A program made the translations under genes and the position numbers. Shown one piece after another: positions 27,867 to 35,582 of a stretch of DNA of 64,000 bases. The stretch's first letter is position 1. Each line of letters opens with the position of its first letter. The stretch lies in assembly GCA_002898215.1 (NCBI GenBank), contig BEIF01000001.1:601501-665500 (forward strand), given 5' to 3'. This DNA comes from a bacterium HR29 (GTDB lineage: Bacteria > Chloroflexota > Dehalococcoidia > Tepidiformales > Tepidiformaceae). The notes below the pieces were generated by a model. The model saw only the letters and a list, made by a program, of their open reading frames with translations, was not told the DNA's origin and ran no database searches.

Positions 27867-28814
27867 ATGGATATCCTCGACGAGTACTGCCAGCGATACC
27901 GCAATTGGGGGAAGTGGGGTCCGGACGACGAGCTGGGGACGGTAAATTACATCACGCCCGACAAGATCGTTCGGGCAGCCTCACTCGTGAGGCAGGGGAA
28001 GGTCATCTCGCTCGCCCTTCCCTTCGACGCGAACGGCCCGCAGACAGGGAGGCTTGCCCGCGTCAATCCGATCCACCAGATGCTCGCTACCGGAACCGAC
28101 CACGTTGCCGGCCGGCAACTGTACGGTGGCAGACCGTTCCCGCGCGGTTTCGGATATGCGGACGACACGATCACGATGCCGTTGCAGTGCGGAACACAGT
28201 GGGATGGCCTGTCTCACATCTTCCACAACGGGAAGATGTGGAACGGCTACGACGCGGCGCTTGTCACCAGCCAGGGAGCCGCGAAGAACGGCATCGAGAA
28301 GCTGCGGGATAAGGTTGTCACCCGTGGGGTGCTCCTGGATGTCGCCCGGGCGAAGGGGGTCGCCTCTTTGGAACCGGGTTACCCCATCACGGTCCAGGAT
28401 TTGGAGGAGGCCGCACGTTTCGCCGGCGTGACGATCGAGGAAGGGGACGCCGTGCTCGTCCGCACGGGCTTCATGGAGTACTGCCTGGAGAACGGTTGGG
28501 GGGACTACGCGGGCGGAAACGCCCCTGGCCTCTCCTTCGAGACGGCAGGATGGCTCTACGAGGCGAAGATCGCTGCCATTGCGTCCGATACGTGGGGAGT
28601 CGAGGTGAGGCCCAACGAGCTGCCCGACTCCTTCCAGCCCCTCCACCTCGTCATGGTGGTCAACATGGGGTTGCTCGTCGGCGAGATCTTCGCTCTTGGC
28701 GAGCTCGGGAGGGACTGCGCCGAGGACGGGGTCTACGAGTTTCTGTTCGTAGCCCCGCCGCTGCCGATCACAGGAGCTGTGGGGTCACCGCTGAACCCGC
28801 TGGCGATAAAGTAG
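27867..28814 (+). CDS. Cyclase-family (KynB/isatin hydrolase-like) metal-dependent hydrolase
   Basis: A 315-residue member of the 'cyclase' family that includes kynurenine formamidase and isatin hydrolase, which open amide or lactam-type bonds. The usual metal motif HxGTHxDxPxH is altered to Q107-C-G-T-Q111-W-D113-G-L-S-H117, so two metal-binding His are Gln. This variant exists in a subfamily of such proteins and need not mean loss of activity. The ATG has AGGAG nine bases upstream. It ends the operator-controlled operon, 45 bases after the permease, and probably hydrolyses the imported or SDR-modified substrate. Confidence 0.85.
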   Translation: MDILDEYCQRYRNWGKWGPDDELGTVNYITPDKIVRAASLVRQGKVISLALPFDANGPQTGRLARVNPIHQMLATGTDHVAGRQLYGGRPFPRGFGYADDTITMPLQCGTQWDGLSHIFHNGKMWNGYDAALVTSQGAAKNGIEKLRDKVVTRGVLLDVARAKGVASLEPGYPITVQDLEEAARFAGVTIEEGDAVLVRTGFMEYCLENGWGDYAGGNAPGLSFETAGWLYEAKIAAIASDTWGVEVRPNELPDSFQPLHLVMVVNMGLLVGEIFALGELGRDCAEDGVYEFLFVAPPLPITGAVGSPLNPLAIK

Positions 28815-28891
28815 CAGCCGACCATCGTCGAGAACGTGGGCGGTGGATGCGCATCCCTGGCGGGAGAAGCGTCGTTTTCTTGGAGCCTGGG

Positions 28892-28912
28892 CTGGGGTGG
28901 TCCGGTCCCCAG
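28892..28912. terminator. Candidate bidirectional stem-loop between convergent genes
   Basis: CTGGGG (28892-28897) pairs with CCCCAG (28907-28912) around a nine-base loop, in the 107-base gap between the cyclase and metallo-beta-lactamase stop codons. There is no T-run, so termination is only a guess. Confidence 0.35.
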
Positions 28913-28921
28913 GGGCGGTGG

Positions 28922-29746
28922 CTACCGTCCGAGAGGCTGTATCCGGGAGTGCTGCTCCTCGATCCCCGGCATGACCCAGCGCTTGCCCCCGCCCTTGGCC
29001 CACCCTTCGGGCCCGCCGGTGATGTAGCTCGGACCCACACCGATGAACTCGAGGCCCGGCGTGTCAGCCGTCACGCCCGATATCCCGAAATGGAACTCGT
29101 CGCAGTACTGGACTCGCCCGTCATCGATCCGAAACGGCCGGTCGTGGCCCGGATAGATGATCGCGTCCATCTCGAGGCACCGCCGAATCGAGGCGTCGGC
29201 CTGCTCCACGTCCCAGAAGACGAGCGGCGATGCCCCCATGAGCGCCACGTTCGCGTTGTGGATCGCATCGCCGGTGAGCACACAGCGACCCTGGTCCGTC
29301 ATCACCTCGAGGCCGATGCTCCCCGGTGAATGGCCCGGGAGCTCGATGACGCGACACCCGGGCATGATTTCGTATCCCTCGCCGACCTCTTCGAGCTTGT
29401 ACAGCTCCAGGACCGCTCCCGTCCATTGGGGCGTGGCCCAGTCGTTCGGGTGCGGGTTTCGGGCGTACGCCCGCTCCAGCGGGTGGAGAAGCAACGGCGC
29501 GTGTCCGAAGACGTCCACGTTCTGGACGTGGTCCCAGTGTGCGTGGCTGAGCACCTGGACGTCGATGTCCTTCGGAGTCAGACCACGACGGCGCAGCTGT
29601 TCGAGCAGCAGCGTACGGCGGCCGACGTGCGCGGAGTCGAAGAGGACACGACGCGTGCCCTCGATGAGGATCACCGCGCAGAATCCGATGATCCCCTGGT
29701 CGGAGTTCACACTCGAACCAGGCATGAGGATGTCGATCTTGGGCAC
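28922..29746 (-). CDS. Metallo-beta-lactamase-fold hydrolase, N-acyl homoserine lactonase-like
   Basis: A 274-residue MBL-fold enzyme close to the AHL lactonase (AiiA-type) group. The metal ligands are complete: His68, His70, Asp72 and His73 (HAHWDH), His139 (GHSPGS), Asp160 (TGDAIHN) and His201 (YPGHD). The GTG start has AAGGAGGTG upstream. It has its own operator-bearing promoter of the same type as the two other promoters of the module. A lactone or similar ester is a likely substrate, but signal degradation against catabolism cannot be decided here. Confidence 0.87.
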   Translation of the reverse strand: MPKIDILMPGSSVNSDQGIIGFCAVILIEGTRRVLFDSAHVGRRTLLLEQLRRRGLTPKDIDVQVLSHAHWDHVQNVDVFGHAPLLLHPLERAYARNPHPNDWATPQWTGAVLELYKLEEVGEGYEIMPGCRVIELPGHSPGSIGLEVMTDQGRCVLTGDAIHNANVALMGASPLVFWDVEQADASIRRCLEMDAIIYPGHDRPFRIDDGRVQYCDEFHFGISGVTADTPGLEFIGVGPSYITGGPEGWAKGGGKRWVMPGIEEQHSRIQPLGR

Positions 29747-29831
29747 GCCCCACCTCCTTCGCGGTCTTCACGGACGGACCTGAGCACCGCACGCGGGCAG
29801 TGGAAGGGACCCGGCCGACGCGTTCTTCAGC

Positions 29832-29860
29832 GTGATAACCGAGCGGTTACTTCTTGTCAA
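29832..29860 (-). promoter_or_regulatory. Operator-bearing promoter of the metallo-beta-lactamase gene
   Basis: On the minus strand, -35 TTGACA (29855-29860), a 17-base spacer and -10 TATCAC (29832-29837). The palindrome TAACCG-AG-CGGTTA (29836-29849) covers the spacer and the edge of the -10 box. It is the third operator of the set; the leader to the GTG at 29746 is about 80 bases. Confidence 0.83.
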
Positions 29861-29913
29861 TCCCCCGGGCTCGTTTCGACCTCCGTGACGGAGCCGCGGT
29901 CGTGCGTCCCCGG

Positions 29914-29934
29914 CCCGCGGATTGCGCCCGCGGG
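29914..29934. terminator. GC-rich stem-loop downstream of the gene remnant
   Basis: CCCGCGG (29914-29920) pairs with CCGCGGG (29928-29934) around a seven-base loop. It lies just past the 3' end of the leftward pseudogene. There is no T-run; it may end leftward transcription from the carboxylase operon. Confidence 0.35.
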
Positions 29935-29946
29935 GGCCTCGTCGAC

Positions 29947-30387
29947 CTACTCCTGCTCGAATCCGGAGTGGGGGTGGAACCGCAGAGTCCTGCTGTTTTC
30001 GGTCACTACCCGGACAATGTGCTCCGGAACTCCGTCGGGGACGTACGCATCGATATCGAGGGTCACCGTCACCTGCGCGTTCGGGAGGGATACCAGATGG
30101 GCGATGAGTTCCTTCGCTACATTCCCTGCATCGGCCTTGCAGCGGGCCCTCCAACCTCTCCGGCGCCCTGGCGGAGCTCCTCCGGGGGGAGCGCCGTAGT
30201 CGGGGCGTTCAGCTGTGGGCGCCGGCCCGTCGACGCCTACGTCGATACCGGCTGGCCCCGGCGGCGGGGTGGAGCCGGAGGACGGAGCTCCGGCGGCGCG
30301 AATCTGCGGCTCACCATAAATCGCCGACGAACGACGGCCGCCGACGGGGCGCGCAGCTCGAACCGTTCGGTGGTTGCGCCGGGGACT
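29947..30387 (-). pseudogene. C-terminal remnant of a DUF499-type ATPase gene
   Basis: An open stretch of 146 codons on the minus strand, ending with TAG at 29947-29949. No ATG, GTG or TTG occurs until close to its end. A Pro/Gly/Ala-rich linker comes first, then about 55 residues that read as a real C-terminus, including AKELIAHLVSLPNAQVTV and VTENSRTLRF, and ending GFEQE. From memory this tail matches DUF499-domain ATPases, some of which are named anti-phage-associated. The rest of the gene is missing, and a TGA (30388-30390) closes the frame upstream. The family match needs a database search; gene decay is fairly clear. Confidence 0.5.
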
Positions 30388-30408
30388 TCAGTGCGGGGGG
30401 CGACCGGA

Positions 30409-30909
30409 TCAGACCTCGACCACTTCCAGCCCCCACACCGGGCGGAAGCGCCAGGTGCGGATGCCCTTCGGGCGGATGCCGAACTTCTTGCAGAGCCGTT
30501 TCGTCTCGTCGACGCAGCCGACGGGAACGTAGAGGTACAGGTCTCCGAGGCGCGAGAAGGGGAGCCACTCCCGCTCGGCGCTCTGCTCGTCGACGGTGTC
30601 GCGCGTCTCGACTTCGGCCATCATCTGCAGCCAGAGGCCCGGCCGGCGGACGACGACGATGTCGGGGAAGAGGTCCTTTCCGTCGGGCCCCTTACCGACG
30701 GAGAGCTTCGGCTCGGGCTCGTTGACGATCGTTTCGTACTCGGGGAACTCGTCGTTGGGGAAGGGGAACTTCAGGCGGGCGATCTCCAGCACCGTGGCGT
30801 CGTGGCGCTGGTCGCGCAGGTAGCGGAGGGTCACGCCTGGCACCTCTCTCGTCGGCTGCTGCGCCTCGATTCTAGAAATCGCGCTCCTTCCGGTCGAACG
30901 AGCTCCCAT
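30409..30909 (-). CDS. Hypothetical protein, possible PD-(D/E)xK-like fold
   Basis: A 166-residue protein that I do not recognise. The pattern FPDIVVV (Pro82-Asp83), then AEVET (Glu99, Glu101), then VDEQSAEREWLPF and LYLYVPVG resembles the core of nuclease-like PD-(D/E)xK folds, with Glu in place of the usual Lys. The ATG at 30909 overlaps the BCCP stop (TGATG), suggesting coupled translation. The first 25 residues look like non-conserved sequence, however, so a GTG at 30834 with a GAGAGG site upstream is a good alternative. It is the last gene of the carboxylase operon. Confidence 0.6.
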   Translation of the reverse strand: MGARSTGRSAISRIEAQQPTREVPGVTLRYLRDQRHDATVLEIARLKFPFPNDEFPEYETIVNEPEPKLSVGKGPDGKDLFPDIVVVRRPGLWLQMMAEVETRDTVDEQSAEREWLPFSRLGDLYLYVPVGCVDETKRLCKKFGIRPKGIRTWRFRPVWGLEVVEV

Positions 30910-31433
30910 CACTCGATGACGACGAGGGCCTCGCCTTCGGAGACGCGCGCCCCTTCGGACACGAGCACTTCCTTGACGGTTCCGTCCTTGGGAGCCTTGA
31001 TCTCGTTCTCCATCTTCATCGCCTCGAGGATGAGCAGGACGTCACCGGCCTTCACGGCATCGCCCGGCTTGACGTTGACCCGGACGATACGCCCGGCGAT
31101 TTGGGCGGTGACCGCCCCCGAGGGCGCGGCGCGCTTCGCGCTCCCCGCTGCGGGTGTGCTTCCTGTCGGCTTCCGGGCCACCGTCGGGGCGCCGGGGGCG
31201 AGGCTTCCCTCCCATTCGACGGTGAACGGGCGGTAGTCGACGGAGATCTGCATCCCGCTGACCCGCTCCTCTTCGGGCGGGAGCTCGACCCGGTAGGGCA
31301 CGCCCCCTGCGCGGACGATGAGGGCGCCTTCATCCTCTCGCACCTTTACGGGGATTTCCCGGCCGTCGACGACGACCGTGTCCCCGCGCACTTCGACGTC
31401 GTAGGTACGCCCGCCAATCTTCATCTTCGCCAT
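30909..31433 (-). CDS. Biotin carboxyl carrier protein (transcarboxylase 1.3S-like)
   Basis: A 174-residue biotinyl carrier. The C-terminal lipoyl/biotinyl domain (about 105-174) has the biotinylation motif EAMKMENE with Lys140 as the attachment site. The N-terminal 80 residues form a beta-rich domain, as in oxaloacetate decarboxylase and glutaconyl-CoA decarboxylase carriers, joined by a Pro/Ala/Thr linker. The ATG has GAGGAG upstream. It lies 18 bases after the 5S-like gene and carries CO2 between the 5S-like and 12S-like enzymes or a biotin carboxylase elsewhere. Confidence 0.92.
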   Translation of the reverse strand: MAKMKIGGRTYDVEVRGDTVVVDGREIPVKVREDEGALIVRAGGVPYRVELPPEEERVSGMQISVDYRPFTVEWEGSLAPGAPTVARKPTGSTPAAGSAKRAAPSGAVTAQIAGRIVRVNVKPGDAVKAGDVLLILEAMKMENEIKAPKDGTVKEVLVSEGARVSEGEALVVIE

Positions 31434-31451
31434 GGCTCGCGGCTGCTCCTC

Positions 31452-32954
31452 TCAGCGCATCTGGCGGAGGCGGCCGAACTGCCTCCAGAGGCTGCCCGGT
31501 GCGACACCTGCTGCGGCAGCGCCGTTTTCGGGGTAGGCCCGAGTCCGCCCCGGTGTCGGCGGGCGCCAGGCCATCGCGGCGGCAACGGCAGCCACCAACT
31601 CCCGCTCGGGGCCGCCGCCTTGGCGCCGCCACTCGAAGAACTCGCGGGCGGGCCCGGGAAACATGACGTAACTCAGGACGTCCTCGGGCGATTGGGCGAG
31701 GTCGCCGATTTCGGCCTTCGCCTTTTCGAGCTCCGGTTCGAGGTCGTCGGCGGGCCGGTGGTCGATCGGCTGCTCGTCCCCGAGGATGAGCTGCTGGATT
31801 TCGGGCGCGATGGGCGCTGCCGGCCGGCCGTAGAGCCCCTTCACCAGGTTCCGCGTCTCGCGCGTCACCGTGCCGTACCGCTTCCCCGTGAGGACGTTCA
31901 GGACGGCCTGGGTGCCGACGATCTGTGAGCTGGGGGTGACGAGCGGCGGATAGCCGAGGTCGGCACGGACGCGAGCGTTCTCTTCGAGCACCTCGTGGAG
32001 GCGGTGCTCCTGGCCCTGCTCGCGGAGTTGGGAGACGAGGTTGGACATCATCCCGCCAGGAACCTGATGCCGGATGACGCCCGCATCGACTCCCTTCAGG
32101 TTGCTCTCGAACTTCCAGTACCGCTTCCGAATCTCGCGGAAGTAGTCGGCGAGCTGGCCGAGCTTCTCGAGGTCGAGCCCGGTGTCGTACTCCGGGAACT
32201 CGGCGAGGGCAGCGACGAGCGTTTCGGTGGCGGGCTGGGAGGTGCCGCCGGCGAGCGGCGAGAGGGCGCAATCGATGACGTTGGCCCCGGCCTGCACGCC
32301 CATGAGATACGCCATCTCGGAGAATCCGGAGGTGTCGTGACAGTGCATCTGGATGAGGATGTTCGGGTGGTCCTTCCGCAGCCGCTCGACCAACGCCTTC
32401 GCCATGGCAGGGCTGAGGATCCCGGCCATGTCCTTGATGCAAAGGGAGTCGGCCCCCATCTCGACCATCTCCTTCGCGATCTTCGCGAAATGGTCGACGG
32501 TGTGGACGGGGCTGGTCGTGTAGCAGATGGCTCCTTGAACGTGGCCGCCGGCCTTCTTCACCGCCTTGAAGGCCGTCTCCAAGTTTCGGGTGTCGTTGAG
32601 GGCGTCGAAGATTCGGAAGATGTCCATGCCGTTCTCGACGGCGCGTGCGCAGAACTCATACAGAACGTCGTCGGCGTAATGACGGTAGCCGACGACGTTC
32701 TGCCCGCGAAGCAGCATCTGGGTGCGGGTCTTCTTCAAGCGCTTCCGGATCTCCCGGAGCCGCTCCCAGGGGTCTTCGTTGAGGAAGCGGAGACAAGTGT
32801 CGAATGTCGCTCCGCCCCAGCATTCGATGCTGTGGTAGCCGATCTCGTCCATCAGCTCGAGGACCGGGATCATGTCCTCGGTGCGCATGCGCGTGGCGAG
32901 CAGCGATTGATGGCCGTCGCGGATGGACGTTTCGGTGATGCCGATCTTGCCCAT
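31452..32954 (-). CDS. Pyruvate/oxaloacetate carboxyltransferase (transcarboxylase 5S / PycB / OadA-like)
   Basis: A 500-residue DRE-TIM metallolyase-fold carboxyltransferase that moves CO2 between biotin and pyruvate/oxaloacetate. It shows ETSIRDGHQSLLATR with metal ligand Asp13, the carbamylated-Lys motif SLCIKDMAG (Lys174) and His204-x-His206 (QMHCHDTSG). The length matches the Propionibacterium 5S subunit, and no biotin domain is fused to it. The ATG at 32954 is preferred over a GTG six codons upstream. With the neighbouring BCCP and 12S-like subunits it could form a transcarboxylase. Confidence 0.9.
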   Translation of the reverse strand: MGKIGITETSIRDGHQSLLATRMRTEDMIPVLELMDEIGYHSIECWGGATFDTCLRFLNEDPWERLREIRKRLKKTRTQMLLRGQNVVGYRHYADDVLYEFCARAVENGMDIFRIFDALNDTRNLETAFKAVKKAGGHVQGAICYTTSPVHTVDHFAKIAKEMVEMGADSLCIKDMAGILSPAMAKALVERLRKDHPNILIQMHCHDTSGFSEMAYLMGVQAGANVIDCALSPLAGGTSQPATETLVAALAEFPEYDTGLDLEKLGQLADYFREIRKRYWKFESNLKGVDAGVIRHQVPGGMMSNLVSQLREQGQEHRLHEVLEENARVRADLGYPPLVTPSSQIVGTQAVLNVLTGKRYGTVTRETRNLVKGLYGRPAAPIAPEIQQLILGDEQPIDHRPADDLEPELEKAKAEIGDLAQSPEDVLSYVMFPGPAREFFEWRRQGGGPERELVAAVAAAMAWRPPTPGRTRAYPENGAAAAGVAPGSLWRQFGRLRQMR

Positions 32955-32982
32955 GGGACCCTGCCGGAGCACGGAAATTGAA

Positions 32983-33004
32983 GAGCCCCGCGGCCGGGGG
33001 GCTC
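32983..33004 (-). terminator. Terminator-like hairpin just upstream of the 5S-like gene
   Basis: GAGCCCC and GGGGCTC form a seven-base-pair stem around an eight-base loop; on the minus strand TTCAATTT follows. It could end transcription from the HDOD gene. A -10-like TACATT (33012-33017) would put a transcription start right at the stem, so it may also be a 5' attenuator or stabiliser for the 5S-like gene. Confidence 0.5.
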
Positions 33005-33045
33005 GCTTCGCAATGTAGCACGCGGAAGAGTTGCAGGGATCGGAC

Positions 33046-33963
33046 CTACCGGCGAATGCCCACGCCCCCGGAGGTGACGAGCTCGATGAGCTGGTCGACC
33101 TGCCAGGCGAGGCGCTCCGCTTCCGCTGCGCGTGCCAACTTCGTCCCGGGTGGGCCGGGCTTTCGGTAGCCGGGCAGGAAGCCGTGCGTCACGCACCACT
33201 CGTCGGCTTCGGCCACCAGTGCCGTCAGGCCGCTTCCTGGGGTCCGGTGGTGGTCGGCGATGGCGGCGACGGTCGCGGGCGGGAGCCCCCATCGGGCGGC
33301 GAGGCGGCCGCCGACGTCGTCGTGGGTCACCCCGAGCGCGTCACCCTCGAGCGCGTCGAGGGGGATGTCCTCCGCAAGGGCGTGAGCCACCGCTTGGTCG
33401 ACGGCCGCCGGGTCGGCGTAGAAGAGCGCGAGCCTGCCGATGTCGTGCAGCAAGCCAGCGGTGAAGGCGCTCGGGACGTCGCCGCCCTGGCGCCGGCCGG
33501 CGAGCTCGCTCGCTTTGAGGGCAACGGCGAGGGAGTGGCGCCAGAAGTCTTCGATGCGGAAGAGGGCGTTGCGAGCATCGGGTGCGTAGGCAGCGGTGAT
33601 GGCGCTGCTCACGGCGATGTTCCGCGCCTGAACGAATCCGAGGCGTACGAGCGCCTCCTGGACGGAGGTGATCTCACGGTTGGCGCGGAAGTGGGGCGAG
33701 TTCGCGGCACGGAGGATGCGCGCCGCCAGGGCGGGGTCGCTCGACACGGCCACGGCAAGGTCGGCCGCCGAGGAGCGAGGATCCTGGGCCACCTGAATCA
33801 CCCGGAGGGCTACCTGAGGCAAGGGCGGCAGCGCGTCCCACAGCTCGGCCCGCACGTTGCGTTGTGGCAATGCCACTGCGGCGGCTCCTCGGCGGTCTCC
33901 CTCGATTCTCGGATGCGCCGCACAGGGCCGAGGATCGGGAGCTTCCCCGATTCGAGGGCGCAC
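33046..33963 (-). CDS. HDOD-domain protein
   Basis: A 305-residue protein with one HDOD domain, a degenerate HD-type phosphohydrolase fold often used in signalling. The domain runs from LPPLPQVALRVIQVAQDP (about 45) to the end, with FTAGLLHDIGRLALFYADP and the block VTHDDVGGRLAARWGLPPATVAAIADHH. The start is uncertain: GTG at 33963 opens a Pro/Arg-rich N-terminus, and two internal GTG codons are possible. It stands between the 12S-like and 5S-like genes, with no evident metabolic link. Confidence 0.85.
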   Translation of the reverse strand: MRPRIGEAPDPRPCAAHPRIEGDRRGAAAVALPQRNVRAELWDALPPLPQVALRVIQVAQDPRSSAADLAVAVSSDPALAARILRAANSPHFRANREITSVQEALVRLGFVQARNIAVSSAITAAYAPDARNALFRIEDFWRHSLAVALKASELAGRRQGGDVPSAFTAGLLHDIGRLALFYADPAAVDQAVAHALAEDIPLDALEGDALGVTHDDVGGRLAARWGLPPATVAAIADHHRTPGSGLTALVAEADEWCVTHGFLPGYRKPGPPGTKLARAAEAERLAWQVDQLIELVTSGGVGIRR

Positions 33964-34019
33964 GGCCCCGGAGCGAAGCCGAGGAATCCCTTGCCGACCG
34001 AGCCCGGCCGGAGGCCGAC

Positions 34020-35582
34020 TCAGAGGGGAATGTTGCCGTGCTTCTTGGGCGGATTACGGTCGGCCTTGTTCTGGAGCATCTCCAGGGCGCGGATGATCTT
34101 CGGGCGCGTTTGCCGGGGGTCGATGACGTCGTCCACGAAACCGCGGCCAGCGGGGATGTAGGGGTTGGCGAAGCGCGCGCGGTACTCCTCGATGAGCTGC
34201 TTGCGCCGCGCTTCGGGGTCCTCGGCCTTCGCGATCTCGTCGCGGTAGACGATGTTCACGGCGCCGTCCGGGCCCATGACGGCGACCTCGGCCGTGGGCC
34301 AGGCGAAGTTGATGTCGCCGCGGAGGTGCTTGCTCGACATCACCAAGTAAGCGCCGCCGTACGCCTTCCGAAGGATGACCGCCACCTTCGGCACGGTCGC
34401 CTCGCTGTAGGCGTACAGGAGCTTCGCGCCGTGGGTGATGATGCCCCCGTACTCCTGGCTCACGCCGGGGAGGTATCCGGGGACGTCCACGAGCGTCACC
34501 AGGGGGATGTTGAAGCAGTCGCAGAAGCGGACGAAGCGCGCTGCCTTCCGGCTCGCGTTGATGTCGAGGGAGCCGGCGAGGTGGAGCGGCTGGTTCGCGA
34601 CGATGCCGACCGTCCTCCCACCCATGCGGGCGAAGCCGACGACGATGTTCGGCGCCCAGCGCTCGTGGACCTCCATGAAGTCTCCGTCGTCCACGATGCG
34701 GAGGATGACATCGCGGACGTCGTACGGCCGGTTCGGCTCGGCGGGCACGACGGTGAGGAGGTCGTCGGCCGTGCGGTCCGGGTCGTCGTCGGTGGGAACG
34801 AACGGGGGGTCCTCGGCGTTGTTCGAGGGCAGGAACGAGAGGAGACGCCGCACTTCGGCGAGCGTTTCCGCTTCTCCGGCGATGGCGAAGTGCGCGACGC
34901 CGGAGCGCGTGGCGTGCGCCTCGGCTCCGCCGAGCTCCTCGTGGGTCACCTCCTCGCCCGTGACGGCGCGGATGACGTCGGGCCCGGTGATGTACATCTG
35001 GCCCGTGCCTTCGGTCATGAAGACGAAGTCCGTGATGGCCGGGCTGTAGACGGCGCCGCCAGCGCAGGGGCCCATGATGACGCTGATCTGGGGGATGACG
35101 CCGCTGGCGAGCGTGTTCATGGCGAAGATTTCGCCGAAGCCGCGGAGGCTCTCCGGTCCGTCCTGGATGCGGGCGCCGCCCGAGTCCTGAATGCCGATGA
35201 CGGGTGCACCCGTCATCATCGCGAGGTCCATCACCTTCAGGATCTTCTCCGCCACTGCTTCGCTCAGCGACCCGCCGAGGACGGTGAAGTCGTAGGCGAA
35301 GACGTAGACGGGGCGCCCGTCGATCTTCCCCCAACCGCTCACGACGGCCTCGGTGGGAAGGTCACCACCGGCTGCCCCCCTTGGCCGCACGAGCATGTCG
35401 AGCTCTTCGAAGGTGCCGGGGTCGAGCAGGAGGTCGATCCGCTCCCGGGCGGTCAGCTTGCCGCGGGCATGCTGAGCCTCGATGCGCTTTTCGCCTCCGC
35501 CGAGCCGCGCGGCGGCTTTGCGCGCTTCCAGGTCCTGCAGCTTGGCCTCCGCGGTCGACGGCGCGGTCGCTTGCTCGGTCAT
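34020..35582 (-). CDS. Acyl-CoA carboxyltransferase (PccB / transcarboxylase 12S-like)
   Basis: A 520-residue crotonase-fold carboxyltransferase of the PccB/12S type, which moves CO2 between biotin and propionyl-CoA or a related acyl-CoA. Blocks include [34 protein letters not shown] and the C-terminal half [31 protein letters not shown]. The ATG overlaps the PAP2 stop (ATGA). The length fits the Propionibacterium 12S subunit. No biotin carboxylase gene is in the window. Confidence 0.93.
   Translation of the reverse strand: MTEQATAPSTAEAKLQDLEARKAAARLGGGEKRIEAQHARGKLTARERIDLLLDPGTFEELDMLVRPRGAAGGDLPTEAVVSGWGKIDGRPVYVFAYDFTVLGGSLSEAVAEKILKVMDLAMMTGAPVIGIQDSGGARIQDGPESLRGFGEIFAMNTLASGVIPQISVIMGPCAGGAVYSPAITDFVFMTEGTGQMYITGPDVIRAVTGEEVTHEELGGAEAHATRSGVAHFAIAGEAETLAEVRRLLSFLPSNNAEDPPFVPTDDDPDRTADDLLTVVPAEPNRPYDVRDVILRIVDDGDFMEVHERWAPNIVVGFARMGGRTVGIVANQPLHLAGSLDINASRKAARFVRFCDCFNIPLVTLVDVPGYLPGVSQEYGGIITHGAKLLYAYSEATVPKVAVILRKAYGGAYLVMSSKHLRGDINFAWPTAEVAVMGPDGAVNIVYRDEIAKAEDPEARRKQLIEEYRARFANPYIPAGRGFVDDVIDPRQTRPKIIRALEMLQNKADRNPPKKHGNIPL

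Noticed and set aside
29854-31236. Plus-strand open frame across the decayed locus and the biotin carrier region
   Set aside because: It is antisense to the biotin carrier and hypothetical genes and has no coherent domain.
32955-32972. Earlier GTG start for the 5S-like carboxyltransferase
   Set aside because: It adds six non-conserved residues and lacks a ribosome site; the family starts at MGKIGITETS.
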